A DNA stretch of 64,000 nt from Salegentibacter echinorum (lineage in GTDB: Bacteria; Bacteroidota; Bacteroidia; Flavobacteriales; Flavobacteriaceae): NCBI RefSeq assembly GCF_900129445.1, contig NZ_FQVT01000001.1, forward strand, positions 620,001-684,000, read 5' to 3'. Of this stretch, positions 42,558 to 51,299 are shown piece after piece; position 1 is the stretch's first letter, and each line of letters starts with the position of its first letter. The notes under the pieces are model-generated. The model did not search any database and had not been told where the DNA came from. It worked only from the letters and a program-made list of their open reading frames with translations. Made by a program: the position numbers and the translations under genes.

Positions 42558-43274
42558 ATGGATAATTTTCAAATTGAAACCGCTCAAAATATTAGTATTT
42601 TTCAAAATGTAGCGAGCGTGGGAGATCGTGTCCTGGCTTTTATTGTAGATGGTTTCATAATAGGGCTTTATGTAGTAATTAGTAGTATGGCCCTGGCCGG
42701 AACCGGACTGGATGGAGGAGGGCAGTGGGTTTACTACCTGGTAATGGGGTTGCCATCGCTCTTGTACTTCGTTTTATGGGAAAGTTTGTACAATGGACAA
42801 ACCCCAGGTAAAGCAGCACTACAAATAAGAGTGGTAAAGCTTAATGGTTCCCGGCCAGGGTTTGCCGAGTACCTAATTAGATGGTTGCTTCGGTTTATTG
42901 ATATTACCATAAGTAGCGGTTCTATTGCGGTAGTAACTATTTTACTGAACGGCAAAGGACAACGTTTAGGCGATCTTGCAGCAAAAACCACGGTTATTTC
43001 AGAAAAGCCACGAACAAATATTCATAGAAGCCTGGCAGTAGATGTACCAGAAGACCATCAGCCTAAATACCCCCAAGTAAGTGTATTAAAAGACGCCGAT
43101 GTTCAAAATATTAAAAACCTTTATCAAAAGGGAAAGCGGGAAAACAATGAACAACTAATTTATAGTCTTTCTCAAAAAGTATCCGAATTATTAGAAATAA
43201 AACCGGATGAATCTCCAATACATTTTATACAACAGGTGATTACAGACTATAATTATTACACGCAGAGAGGGTGA
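42558..43274 (+). CDS. RDD family membrane protein
   Basis: The 238 residues have the RDD hallmarks ASVGDRVLAFIVDGFII (Arg, Asp, Asp at the first helix), GQTPGKAALQIRVV, and LIRWLLRFIDI, with about four helices, then a soluble C-terminal tail of 80 residues. RDD proteins are small transporter-like membrane proteins. It is divergent from the SpoIIM/MoxR operon and so likely works with it. A 7-bp repeat begins 11 bp after its stop. Confidence 0.88.
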   Translation: MDNFQIETAQNISIFQNVASVGDRVLAFIVDGFIIGLYVVISSMALAGTGLDGGGQWVYYLVMGLPSLLYFVLWESLYNGQTPGKAALQIRVVKLNGSRPGFAEYLIRWLLRFIDITISSGSIAVVTILLNGKGQRLGDLAAKTTVISEKPRTNIHRSLAVDVPEDHQPKYPQVSVLKDADVQNIKNLYQKGKRENNEQLIYSLSQKVSELLEIKPDESPIHFIQQVITDYNYYTQRG

Positions 43275-43284
43275 AATTTAAAAA

Positions 43285-43354
43285 GAGACATGAGATAAGA
43301 AACAAGAAAATAGATTATACAGAAAAGAAACAAGAGTCAAGAATCAAGACTGTG
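43285..43354 (+). repeat. Degenerate 7-bp tandem repeat behind the RDD gene
   Basis: Ten 7-bp units follow in register: GAGACAT, GAGATAA, GAAACAA, GAAAATA, GATTATA, CAGAAAA, GAAACAA, GAGTCAA, GAATCAA, GACTGTG. The array starts 10 bp past the stop codon, on the coding strand. Confidence 0.75.
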
Positions 43355-43412
43355 TACGTCCCTAATTTTTATCCAATTATACTATCTAATATAGCAAAAA
43401 GCGTGACTAAGT

Positions 43413-43787
43413 TTATTTTACTTTAGTTACCGAACCACGTTGTTTTTTAGGGTCTCCAACTACACCATATTCAAACGTATAACCATCTTTATTGGTAGTT
43501 AAAATTTTCATGTGAATAGCCTTTTCTTCAGCCATACTTTTGGGATTTATATTTCTTAGGATATACTCGCAATCATTAATCCATCTCACTGAAGAGGTAT
43601 CTGTATTTCCCTGAAATTTATCTATTTCAATAGAATCATTTCTAATAAAGGTAGAGGTAGCCATTTCACCGTTTATATAGGTTTTATACTCAAATTTTCC
43701 AACCCTGTAATCGGCGCAATTTCGTTCGGGTTCAAAACAACCGGTAAGCAAAAATAGCAGGGAACAGGCGATAAGTATTTTCTTCAT
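43413..43787 (-). CDS. Small hypothetical lipoprotein
   Basis: The 124 residues have lipobox LLTGC (Cys17) and a compact domain with two further cysteines (ERNCADYRVG, INDCEYIL). The pattern CADYRVGKFEY and VRWINDCEYIL is one I associate with small flavobacterial lipoproteins that databases sometimes label 'DNA topoisomerase IV'. Nothing here resembles a topoisomerase. The real function is unknown. It lies behind the XRE regulator gene on the same strand (50-bp gap). Confidence 0.78.
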   Translation of the reverse strand: MKKILIACSLLFLLTGCFEPERNCADYRVGKFEYKTYINGEMATSTFIRNDSIEIDKFQGNTDTSSVRWINDCEYILRNINPKSMAEEKAIHMKILTTNKDGYTFEYGVVGDPKKQRGSVTKVK

Positions 43788-43837
43788 AACTGGAGGGTTT
43801 TTAGATTGTGCAAAATAAGCCTATTTTCTCCAGATTT

Positions 43838-44245
43838 TCAATTTTGAAAGGCCTCAAAAGTGCCATCTTCATAAAAAATAACAATTTTACGAATAGGTTT
43901 TTGTTTTGTATTTGAAAAAGCAGGAGCAGATTCATTTTCCTCTTTTGCTGCAGCCATATTTTGAGATGGTGAAGCGGTAACAGGTTTTGCTAAATCAGGT
44001 TGTTCTTTTGGTTTTTCCGAAGCCGGAAAATTTCCCTTGCCATTCAGTAGCCAATACAATTCCACTTCGGGAAAAGTCTTTACAATCTTCATCACAAAAT
44101 CTAAACTGGGTTTATTTCTTCCCGAAAGAATATGAGAAATAGAGGAACGGCCTACTTCAATTTTATCTGCAAAAGCAGCCGCCGATAATTCATAGAAATC
44201 TAAAATTTTATGCAGGCGTTTTGAGAATTCCTCGGTGTTTACCAT
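43838..44245 (-). CDS. XRE-family helix-turn-helix regulator
   Basis: The 135 residues have an HTH domain at about 6-65 (ILDFYELSAAAFADKIEVG, then RSSISHILSGRNKPSLDFVM), a Pro/Ala/Glu-rich linker, and a short basic C-terminal strand (PIRKIVIFYEDGTFEAF). It is divergent from the M14 peptidase gene, and the 278 bp between them hold eight 14-bp palindromes, one of which overlaps its start codon. That points to an autoregulated repressor of the pair. Confidence 0.88.
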   Translation of the reverse strand: MVNTEEFSKRLHKILDFYELSAAAFADKIEVGRSSISHILSGRNKPSLDFVMKIVKTFPEVELYWLLNGKGNFPASEKPKEQPDLAKPVTASPSQNMAAAKEENESAPAFSNTKQKPIRKIVIFYEDGTFEAFQN

Positions 44246-44523
44246 TGTGAATTTACAGTGTGAATTTATCCATTTACAAATGTAACTAAACCATTTATAG
44301 CGTGCAAATTACAATTGTAATATTAAAATAAACATTAAACTAAAAGTTAATATTGTGACAGTTAAATATCTAAAATAAAACAAAATACATATTAATTTTT
44401 TAGTAGTAGGAGATATTCCAATTGTGAAAGAACCAAGAAAGCAAAGATGTTTACAGTTGTAATCCACATTTTTAAATTCTGCTGTTTACAATTGTGAAAT
44501 ATTGATTGTTTACTTTTGTAAAC
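44238..44523. promoter_or_regulatory. Array of eight 14-bp palindromic operators in a divergent promoter region
   Basis: Sites near the consensus TTTACAATTGTRAA lie at 44238 (TTTACCATTGTGAA, over the XRE start codon), 44252, 44273 (TTTACAAATGTAAC), 44308 (ATTACAATTGTAAT, perfect), 44416, 44450 (TTTACAGTTGTAAT), 44485 (TTTACAATTGTGAA) and 44509 (TTTACTTTTGTAAA, within a 16-bp perfect palindrome 44508-44523 ending at the peptidase ATG). The likely ligand is the XRE protein encoded next door. Confidence 0.75.
44492..44518 (+). promoter_or_regulatory. Promoter of the M14 peptidase gene, overlapping two operators
   Basis: TTG (44492-44494) and TACTTTTG (44511-44518) have a 16-bp gap, slightly short of the usual 19-21 bp, and lie inside operator sites 44485 and 44509. 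The -7 box ends 5 bp before the ATG, so the transcript would be leaderless or nearly so. Confidence 0.5.
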
Positions 44524-45684
44524 ATGGAAAAGACACACTTATTTCGACAGCTTTTAGAAGATTATTCGAAGCTTAAAGAGGAGCGATTATCTGGTAGATA
44601 TACTCAACAAAAAGATATAGAACCCTTGCTTAAGGATTTAAGAACCACTTTTAAAATAAAGCAGATTGGAAGCTCGGTTCTGGGAAAACCAATTCATAGC
44701 ATCACCCTGGGAAAAGGTACTGTTAAAATTCTTGCCTGGTCCCAAATGCACGGAAATGAATCTACAACTACCAAAGCAGTTTTTGATTTCCTGAAGTATT
44801 TTCAGGAAAACTCAGAAGATATTTTGATAAAAAAAATATTAGAAAAATGTGAGCTTTGTATTATTCCTATGCTCAATCCCGATGGTGCCAGTGCTTACAC
44901 CCGTGTAAACGCCAACAAGGTAGATTTAAATAGGGATGCAAAAGAATTAAAAGAGATAGAAAGCAGGATTTTGCGTGAGAATTTTAAAGATTTTAAACCA
45001 GATTTTTGTTTAAACCTGCACGATCAACGTACAATTTTTAGTGCGGGCGAGCAAAAAGAACCCGCTGTTTTGTCATTTCTAACTCCATCAATGGATGAAA
45101 ATCGGGAAATTTATCCTTCCAGGGTAACCAGTATGCAGCTTATTGCCGGGATCGCTAAAGATCTCAATGAACTGCTGTCAAATAGAATAGGTAGGTATGA
45201 TGATGCATTTAATATTAATTGCACGGGAGATAGTTTTCAAAGCACTAAAACCCCAACAATCCTCTTTGAAGCCGGGCATTTTCCAAATGATTATGAGCGT
45301 GAGGAGACCAGGAAATATGTTTTTTTAGCCTTGTTGTCTGTTTTAAGAGGTGTAGCTTGTAAAAACTACAATAACTTAGATTATAAGGCTTACTTTGAAA
45401 TTCCTGAGAACAAGAAGTTATTTTATGATGTTGTTTATAGGAATGCTAAAACTGAAGATGGGATTAGGGATGTTGCCATTCAGTTTCAGGAAAAAATAGT
45501 TGCAGAGAAATTTGTTTTGGTTCCAAAAATTGAAAAAATAGCTCCAGAAATTAAAGAATTTGGTCATAAAGAAATTGAGTGTGGTGAAAAGAAAGTTGAG
45601 ATAAACGGAAAGCCTGATTTAACCGAAAACGTTATAGTTAATAAAATAACGTTAAATTCGAAATTATTAGCCTTAATATCATAA
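44524..45684 (+). CDS. M14-family zinc carboxypeptidase
   Basis: The 386 residues start at ATG 44524. A TTG at 44506 lies in the promoter and is rejected. Zinc ligands are seen as SQMHGNEST (HxxE), LNLHDQRT (His), and a catalytic Glu in TILFEAGHFPNDYE. No signal peptide, so it is cytosolic. Peptidases of this kind trim peptide or amidated substrates. It is divergent from the XRE regulator and its operator array, so it is probably repressed by that protein and induced by an unknown ligand. Confidence 0.88.
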   Translation: MEKTHLFRQLLEDYSKLKEERLSGRYTQQKDIEPLLKDLRTTFKIKQIGSSVLGKPIHSITLGKGTVKILAWSQMHGNESTTTKAVFDFLKYFQENSEDILIKKILEKCELCIIPMLNPDGASAYTRVNANKVDLNRDAKELKEIESRILRENFKDFKPDFCLNLHDQRTIFSAGEQKEPAVLSFLTPSMDENREIYPSRVTSMQLIAGIAKDLNELLSNRIGRYDDAFNINCTGDSFQSTKTPTILFEAGHFPNDYEREETRKYVFLALLSVLRGVACKNYNNLDYKAYFEIPENKKLFYDVVYRNAKTEDGIRDVAIQFQEKIVAEKFVLVPKIEKIAPEIKEFGHKEIECGEKKVEINGKPDLTENVIVNKITLNSKLLALIS

Positions 45685-45759
45685 TAATAGTTCAAATGAT
45701 TAGTAAATATTCAAAGAATTTGTACTAATTTTGAATTTCAAATAAAAAAGAAATTAAAA

Positions 45760-46239
45760 ATGGCCAAGTTTAAGTTAGACGAGACAGATCATCAAATTCT
45801 CGATATGTTAATTGAGAATACCAGAACTCCATTTACTGATATTGCTAAAAAATTATTGATTTCGGCAGGAACGGTTCATGTTAGAGTAAAGAAAATGGAA
45901 GAAGCAGGAATTATAAAAGGTTCTTCATTAACCCTTGATTATAAAAAATTGGGTTATGCTTTTATTGCTTATGTTGGCGTTTTCCTAAAAAACACCTCTC
46001 AAACAAAATTTGTATTAGAGCGAATAAATGAAATTCCTTTTGTAACAGTGGCTCACGTGACTACAGGCAAATTTAATGTATTTTGCAAAGTAAGAGCCCG
46101 CAATACACAGCACGCCAAAGAAATTATTTTCCAGTTGGATGATATTGAAGGAGTGTACAGAACCGAAACCATGATTTCCCTTGAGGAAAGTTTAAATGAT
46201 AAAAAACGTTTAATGCATTCTATCTTTCAGGATATGTAA
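45760..46239 (+). CDS. Lrp/AsnC family transcriptional regulator
   Basis: The 159 residues have an N-terminal HTH (DETDHQILDMLIENTRTPFTDIAKK...) and a C-terminal RAM/AsnC_trans_reg ligand domain (AYVGVFLKNTSQTKFVL, VTTGKFNVFCKVRA). Family members sense amino acids. A TAATTTTG box at 45726-45733 is its likely -7 element. It follows the M14 peptidase gene, but with a 75-bp gap and its own promoter. A terminator separates it from ppc. Confidence 0.93.
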   Translation: MAKFKLDETDHQILDMLIENTRTPFTDIAKKLLISAGTVHVRVKKMEEAGIIKGSSLTLDYKKLGYAFIAYVGVFLKNTSQTKFVLERINEIPFVTVAHVTTGKFNVFCKVRARNTQHAKEIIFQLDDIEGVYRTETMISLEESLNDKKRLMHSIFQDM

Positions 46240-46259
46240 GCGGTATTAAATTTATTATA

Positions 46260-46297
46260 AAAACCCTTTAAGCTTACATGTTTAAAGGGTTTTTTTA
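46260..46297 (+). terminator. Terminator of the Lrp/AsnC gene
   Basis: AAAACCCTTTAA (46260-46271) pairs with TTAAAGGGTTTT (46282-46293), followed by Ts. Confidence 0.8.
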
Positions 46298-46334
46298 TAA
46301 CTTCAAAATTAACACAATCAACTAAATTTTATTT

Positions 46335-48908
46335 ATGCACAGAGAACCAAAATTAGAACGATTCAACGAAAGCGTGTTGTCTAAGTATCAGGTATATAAT
46401 AGTATATTCCTAACTTTACCTTTTGATGATATTAGTAAAACGGGATCCCTGCTGCCACTTTTTCAGGAAATATGTGAAGCAGGCTTTAAAGAGAATAAAA
46501 ACCCTTCAGAAATAATTCAGGATTTCTTTAATAAATACCAGGAAAATCCTTCCGAAGACCATCAAATAAGCTTACTTTTTAGATTTATTCAGTATATTGA
46601 AAGACAGGTAGTGCTATTTGATGCTATAGAAGATGCGTCTTTTCCTGTAGTAAATAATATGGAAGGCCGTGGTACCCTTAGAAATATAAAGGAGGAAGCC
46701 GAGGCTAAAAATAAAGAACCAGAACTTAAGGAATACCTGAAACGATTTAAGGTGCGACCTACTTTAACTGCACATCCTACACAATTTTATCCCGGTGCTG
46801 TCCTGGGAATAATTACAGATTTGGATAAAGCTATACAGGTAAATGATATTACCAGTATTAAGAAATTATTGGCGCAGCTGGGGAAAACTCCATTTTTTAA
46901 GAAAGAGAAACCAACACCCTATGATGAAGCTGTAAACCTCATTTGGTATTTTGAAAATGTTTTCTATCAAAGTATCAGTAAAATGTACAATTATATTCAG
47001 GAGAATATTTTTGATGGGGATGATATTGGTAACCAGGTGATTAACTTAGGGTTTTGGCCTGGTGGTGACCGCGATGGTAATCCATTTGTAACTACAGAAA
47101 TTACGCTAAAAGTAGCAAAGCGTTTACGTAGTACGATTCTCCTCAACTATTACAGGGACATAAGAACGTTAAAAAGACGCATTACTTTTAGCGAAGTAGA
47201 TGTTATTATTTCTGAAATTGAATCGGCATTGTACCAAAGCGCAATTTCTAAATCTGGAAAGATTAAAATGCCGCTTACTGAACTGACTTCAAAGCTTGAA
47301 AAAATTAAGAGTATCGTTGAAGCAAAGCACCAGGGCTTGTTTATCGAAGAAATAAACGATCTTTTAAACAAAGTGAAAATATTTGGTTATCACTTTGCAA
47401 CTTTAGATATACGCCAGGACTCTGGGAAACACGCCGAGGTGTTGGATACCATTTTAGAACAACAACCCGGTTTACTTCCTAAAAATTACAGAGAACTATC
47501 TACTGAAGATCAAATTGAAGCTTTAACTAAAGCAGAAGGTAAAATAGACCCTGATGCTTTTGAAGAGGGGATTACAAAATCTACGCTTTCTTCTATCTAT
47601 GCTATGCAGGAAATCCAGGAGAAAAATGGAGAGCCCGGGGCTAATCGTTATATTATAAGCCACAGTGAGGTGCCGCAAAGTATTTTGGAACCTTTTGCAT
47701 TCTTAAAACTATGTGGATGGGAAAAACCAACGGTAGATGTTATTCCACTTTTTGAAACGGTGCCAGATTTAAAAGCTTCGCCAGATGTGATGGATACACT
47801 GTATAACAATCCAGTTTATCGCGAACACATAAAAGCTCGAGGTGATAAACAAACCATCATGTTAGGTTTTAGTGATGGTACTAAAGATGGTGGTTATTTA
47901 ATGGCAAACTGGAGTATCTATAAAGCTAAAGAGGCTTTAACCGAAGTTTCCAGAAAACACGGTATAAAAGTCGTGTTCTTTGATGGTAGAGGAGGACCAC
48001 CGGCACGTGGTGGTGGAAAAACTCACCAATTTTACGCTTCTCTGGGCGAAAATATAGAAAATGAGGAAATACAATTAACCGTGCAAGGACAAACTATTAG
48101 CTCCAATTTTGGAACACAGGACTCCTGTAGGTATAACCTGGAACAATTATTAAGTTCTGGGGTTTCAAATGAGATTTTTAGCGACGATAAAAATAAATTA
48201 TCGGCTGAGGACAGAGAAACCATGAATAAATTAGCCGAAGTAAGTTATAAAACCTATACTAACTTTAAAGAGCACGAGAAATTTATTCCTTATTTAGAAA
48301 AAATGAGTACTTTAAAGTATTATTCTAAAACAAATATTGGAAGCAGACCTTCAAAAAGAAATAAATCTGCATCATTAGATTTTTCTGCTTTAAGGGCAAT
48401 TCCGTTTGTGGGGAGCTGGAGCCAGCTAAAACAGAATGTTCCCGGGTTTTACGGTGTGGGTACTGCATTGGAGCAATTTGAAAAAGAAGGGGAGTTTGAT
48501 AAAGTGAAACATCTCTATAATAACTCTGTCTTTTTTAAGACCTTATTGGAAAATTCCATGATGAGTCTTACGAAATCTTTCTTTGCGCTTACCGCATATA
48601 TGAAAAATGATGAGGAATTTGGAGAATTTTGGGAAATTATTCATACCGAATATGAGCGTACCCATGCGATGTTGCTCAAAGTGACCGGTTATAATGAAAT
48701 GATGGAAAATCAACCGGCTGGAAGAGCATCTATTCAGGTTAGAGAGCATATTGTGTTGCCTTTGTTAACCATACAACAGCACGCATTAAGAAAAGTACAG
48801 GAACTACAGGAACAAGGTGAAAGTGCCGCGGATATGCTTAAAGTTTACGAAAAAATGGTAACCCGTTCTTTATATGGTAATATTAATGCCAGTAGAAACT
48901 CAGCATAA
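46335..48908 (+). CDS. ppc: Phosphoenolpyruvate carboxylase
   Basis: The 857 residues show LTAHPTQ (catalytic His147), the GGDRDGNPFVT segment, SDGTKDGGYLMANW and FDGRGGPPARGGGK. The enzyme makes oxaloacetate from PEP and bicarbonate. Length is slightly short of the E. coli enzyme. The C terminus ends NASRNSA rather than the usual NTG. The following gene starts 2 bp after its stop, so the three genes to 50451 are probably cotranscribed. Confidence 0.95.
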   Translation: MHREPKLERFNESVLSKYQVYNSIFLTLPFDDISKTGSLLPLFQEICEAGFKENKNPSEIIQDFFNKYQENPSEDHQISLLFRFIQYIERQVVLFDAIEDASFPVVNNMEGRGTLRNIKEEAEAKNKEPELKEYLKRFKVRPTLTAHPTQFYPGAVLGIITDLDKAIQVNDITSIKKLLAQLGKTPFFKKEKPTPYDEAVNLIWYFENVFYQSISKMYNYIQENIFDGDDIGNQVINLGFWPGGDRDGNPFVTTEITLKVAKRLRSTILLNYYRDIRTLKRRITFSEVDVIISEIESALYQSAISKSGKIKMPLTELTSKLEKIKSIVEAKHQGLFIEEINDLLNKVKIFGYHFATLDIRQDSGKHAEVLDTILEQQPGLLPKNYRELSTEDQIEALTKAEGKIDPDAFEEGITKSTLSSIYAMQEIQEKNGEPGANRYIISHSEVPQSILEPFAFLKLCGWEKPTVDVIPLFETVPDLKASPDVMDTLYNNPVYREHIKARGDKQTIMLGFSDGTKDGGYLMANWSIYKAKEALTEVSRKHGIKVVFFDGRGGPPARGGGKTHQFYASLGENIENEEIQLTVQGQTISSNFGTQDSCRYNLEQLLSSGVSNEIFSDDKNKLSAEDRETMNKLAEVSYKTYTNFKEHEKFIPYLEKMSTLKYYSKTNIGSRPSKRNKSASLDFSALRAIPFVGSWSQLKQNVPGFYGVGTALEQFEKEGEFDKVKHLYNNSVFFKTLLENSMMSLTKSFFALTAYMKNDEEFGEFWEIIHTEYERTHAMLLKVTGYNEMMENQPAGRASIQVREHIVLPLLTIQQHALRKVQELQEQGESAADMLKVYEKMVTRSLYGNINASRNSA

Positions 48909-48909
48909 T

Positions 48910-49428
48910 ATGACAGCGAATAATTTAACTTCTGCCGAATACAAAGAATTTTATGGCAGGTATATTAAAAAAATCCCCGGCAATTTACGGCTGGGGATTT
49001 TACTTGAGGAAAACAGGGATGAATTTTTAAAATTTCTGGAAAGGATAGCTCCTGAAAATTTGGATTACGCATATGCACAGGGGAAATGGAGTATTGCAGA
49101 AGTACTTCAGCATATAATAGATGTAGAACGAATTTTTCAATACAGGGCATTATGTATAGCTAGGGAACCGGGAATTGTGCTCCCTGGTTATGATCATGAA
49201 GCTTATGCATCTACCAGTAAGGCTAACAGAAGAACGCTACATAGTTTAAAAGATGAATTTACTGCAGTAAGGAATTCTGGTATTGTTATGTATGAGAGTT
49301 TTTCTAACGAAATGTTACTCAATCTAGGGTCGGTTAGCGGTGGAAATACCAGTTGCCGGGCAACGGGCTTTATTGTAGCAGGTCATACACTGCATCATAT
49401 GGAGATTATAAAAGAGTATTACCTTTAA
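48910..49428 (+). CDS. DinB/YfiT-like metal-binding protein
   Basis: The 172 residues start at ATG 48910. A longer frame from 48874 would overlap ppc and is not preferred. The four-helix DinB fold shows its metal-binding histidines at KWSIAEVLQHIIDVER and GHTLHHMEII. Such proteins are cytosolic thiol-transferase-like or hydrolase-like enzymes (for example bacillithiol or mycothiol transferases). Substrate unknown. It is coupled between ppc and the BrkB gene (3-bp gap). Confidence 0.88.
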   Translation: MTANNLTSAEYKEFYGRYIKKIPGNLRLGILLEENRDEFLKFLERIAPENLDYAYAQGKWSIAEVLQHIIDVERIFQYRALCIAREPGIVLPGYDHEAYASTSKANRRTLHSLKDEFTAVRNSGIVMYESFSNEMLLNLGSVSGGNTSCRATGFIVAGHTLHHMEIIKEYYL

Positions 49429-49431
49429 GCT

Positions 49432-50451
49432 ATGAAATTTTTAAAAACCTTCTGGACTCTTCTTAAAGACAGCTATGCAAGTTGGAACCGTAATGAGCCA
49501 TACGCAATGAGCGCCACAATCGCTTATTATGCTTTGTTCTCTTTACCTTCTTTGCTTATTATCGTGGTAAGTATCGCGGGTTATTTTTTTAAGAAGAGTG
49601 ACGTTCAGGGAAGGTTAACCAATGAGATTGCCGATTTTATTGGTAGGGATTCAGCTATGGCAGTAGAGGAAATGATTACGAACGTAGCCTTATCGGAAGA
49701 TTCTACTTTAGCCATTATTTTTGGAGCAGTTATGTTGCTTTTTGCCGCCACAGGATTGTTTTTTCAGCTTAAAAGAGCAATGAACAATATTTGGAATGTA
49801 GCAGCTAAGAAAACCGATATCCTTCAAATGCTTTTGGATCGATTAATTTCTTTTGGAATGATTGTAGCCATTGGATTATTACTTTTAATGTCTCTCGTTA
49901 TCTCTGCTTTAATTAGCTTTTTAAAGGAAGAAATAGAGCAATTTGCTCCCCAAATCACAGCCTTTACGGTAGAAATAGTAAACTTTGCAATTTCCTTTAT
50001 AATTTTAACGACACTTTTTGCAGCTATATTTAAACTTTTACCCGATATAAAATTACGATGGAAAATCACTTATGTGGGAGCGGCACTTACTACGGTTTTA
50101 TTTCTAGCAGGAGAAGCTCTTTTAGGTTACTATTTTGGGCAAAGTGAACCGGCATCGGTCTATGGCGGGGCTTCATCTGTTGTGCTTATTTTGCTTTGGG
50201 TGTATTACACCTGTTTAATCCTCTTCTTTGGTGCAGAATTTACTGTGCAGTATGCGTTATTAAAAAATGAACGGGTAGTTCCCAATAGATTTGGTGAGCC
50301 AGCTATTTACCAGGAAATGGAAAAATTAAAACGACGCCGCACCCAATTAAAAGAAGAGAAGAAAATAATGGATACTTTAAGAAGTAATATGCATTGGGAA
50401 GAAGAGCAGGAGAAGCAAGAGAAGCAAGAAAAAGATTCAAATGGGAGTTAA
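49432..50451 (+). CDS. YihY/BrkB family membrane protein
   Basis: The 339 residues have about six helices. The YAMSATIAYYALFSLPSLLII start and GASSVVLILLWVYYTCLILFFGAEFTVQYA end are typical of YihY/BrkB (once misnamed ribonuclease BN). The cytosolic C-terminal tail is repetitive (EEEQEKQEKQEKDSNGS). Function unknown. It is the last gene of the ppc-DinB-BrkB run. Confidence 0.88.
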   Translation: MKFLKTFWTLLKDSYASWNRNEPYAMSATIAYYALFSLPSLLIIVVSIAGYFFKKSDVQGRLTNEIADFIGRDSAMAVEEMITNVALSEDSTLAIIFGAVMLLFAATGLFFQLKRAMNNIWNVAAKKTDILQMLLDRLISFGMIVAIGLLLLMSLVISALISFLKEEIEQFAPQITAFTVEIVNFAISFIILTTLFAAIFKLLPDIKLRWKITYVGAALTTVLFLAGEALLGYYFGQSEPASVYGGASSVVLILLWVYYTCLILFFGAEFTVQYALLKNERVVPNRFGEPAIYQEMEKLKRRRTQLKEEKKIMDTLRSNMHWEEEQEKQEKQEKDSNGS

Positions 50452-50626
50452 TCTCAACATCCCTTAAAAATTACTTCTTAATGACGGGAAATATGCAAAA
50501 TAATTTCAATAAATTTTAAGAGAATTAATATAGTTTAACGCTTACAACCATTTCTTTTATAATCCTATTAGTACAGAAAACCTTAGTTGTAAATTATCTT
50601 TGTAGTGAACCAAAAAAGAATGAATT

Positions 50627-51175
50627 ATGGATAAGAAGATTGCAATATTAGCGACTAATGGATTTGAAAAGAGTGAACTTTTCTCTCCAAAAGAAGCTAT
50701 GGAAAAAGAAGGTTTTAAAGTAGATATCATAAGTCCTGAGAAAGGTAAAATAAAAGGTTGGGAGGGCACCGACTGGTCTGGAGAAATAGATGTGGATCAC
50801 GCTCTTAAAGATGTGAGTGCTAAAGATTATCATGCTTTGGTACTTCCAGGTGGAGTTATAAACCCAGATCAACTAAGGGTAAATGAAGACGCTCTTGTTT
50901 TTGTGAGAGATTTCTTTAAACAAAGTAAGCCTGTAGGAGCAATTTGCCACGCAGCCTGGACGTTGATTAATGCTGAGGTTGTGGAAGGCCGTACCATGAC
51001 TTCCTATAAATCTATCAAAAAAGACCTGGAGAATGCAGGTGCACTTTGGGTAGATAAAGAAGTAGTGGTAGATGAAGCTTTTGTTACTTCAAGATCACCA
51101 GAAGATCTTCCGGCTTTTAATGATAAAGTTATTGAAGAAATTAAAGAAGGTAAGCACGATTTACAGCATGCCTAG
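50627..51175 (+). CDS. DJ-1/PfpI family protein
   Basis: The 182-residue flavodoxin-like protein of the YhbO/PfpI branch has a nucleophile Cys in GAICHAAW and the glutamate near the N terminus (FEKSELFSPKEA). Members deglycate or detoxify glyoxals and protect from stress. TATCTTTG at 50595-50602 is the likely -7 box, giving a short leader. It has its own terminator and forms a single-gene unit. Confidence 0.92.
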   Translation: MDKKIAILATNGFEKSELFSPKEAMEKEGFKVDIISPEKGKIKGWEGTDWSGEIDVDHALKDVSAKDYHALVLPGGVINPDQLRVNEDALVFVRDFFKQSKPVGAICHAAWTLINAEVVEGRTMTSYKSIKKDLENAGALWVDKEVVVDEAFVTSRSPEDLPAFNDKVIEEIKEGKHDLQHA

Positions 51176-51193
51176 ATTTTAAAACTTACTAAA

Positions 51194-51222
51194 AAAAAAG
51201 GAGCATTTTTGCTCCTTTTTTT
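51194..51222 (+). terminator. Terminator of the DJ-1/PfpI gene
   Basis: AAAGGAGC (51197-51204) pairs with GCTCCTTT (51211-51218) with flanking A and T runs. Confidence 0.85.
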
Positions 51223-51299
51223 ATACTATAAATTATACCTCTAAGAATTTCAAACCCTAATTACCCCAATAAGCTCTGGTGCTTCTAAGTTTTTCATAA

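Noticed and set aside
43413-43787. Label 'DNA topoisomerase IV' for the small lipoprotein
   Set aside because: A 124-residue lipoprotein cannot be a topoisomerase subunit, and no such motif is present.
51241-51293. 15-codon minus-strand ORF behind the dipeptidase gene
   Set aside because: Too short, with no recognisable feature.
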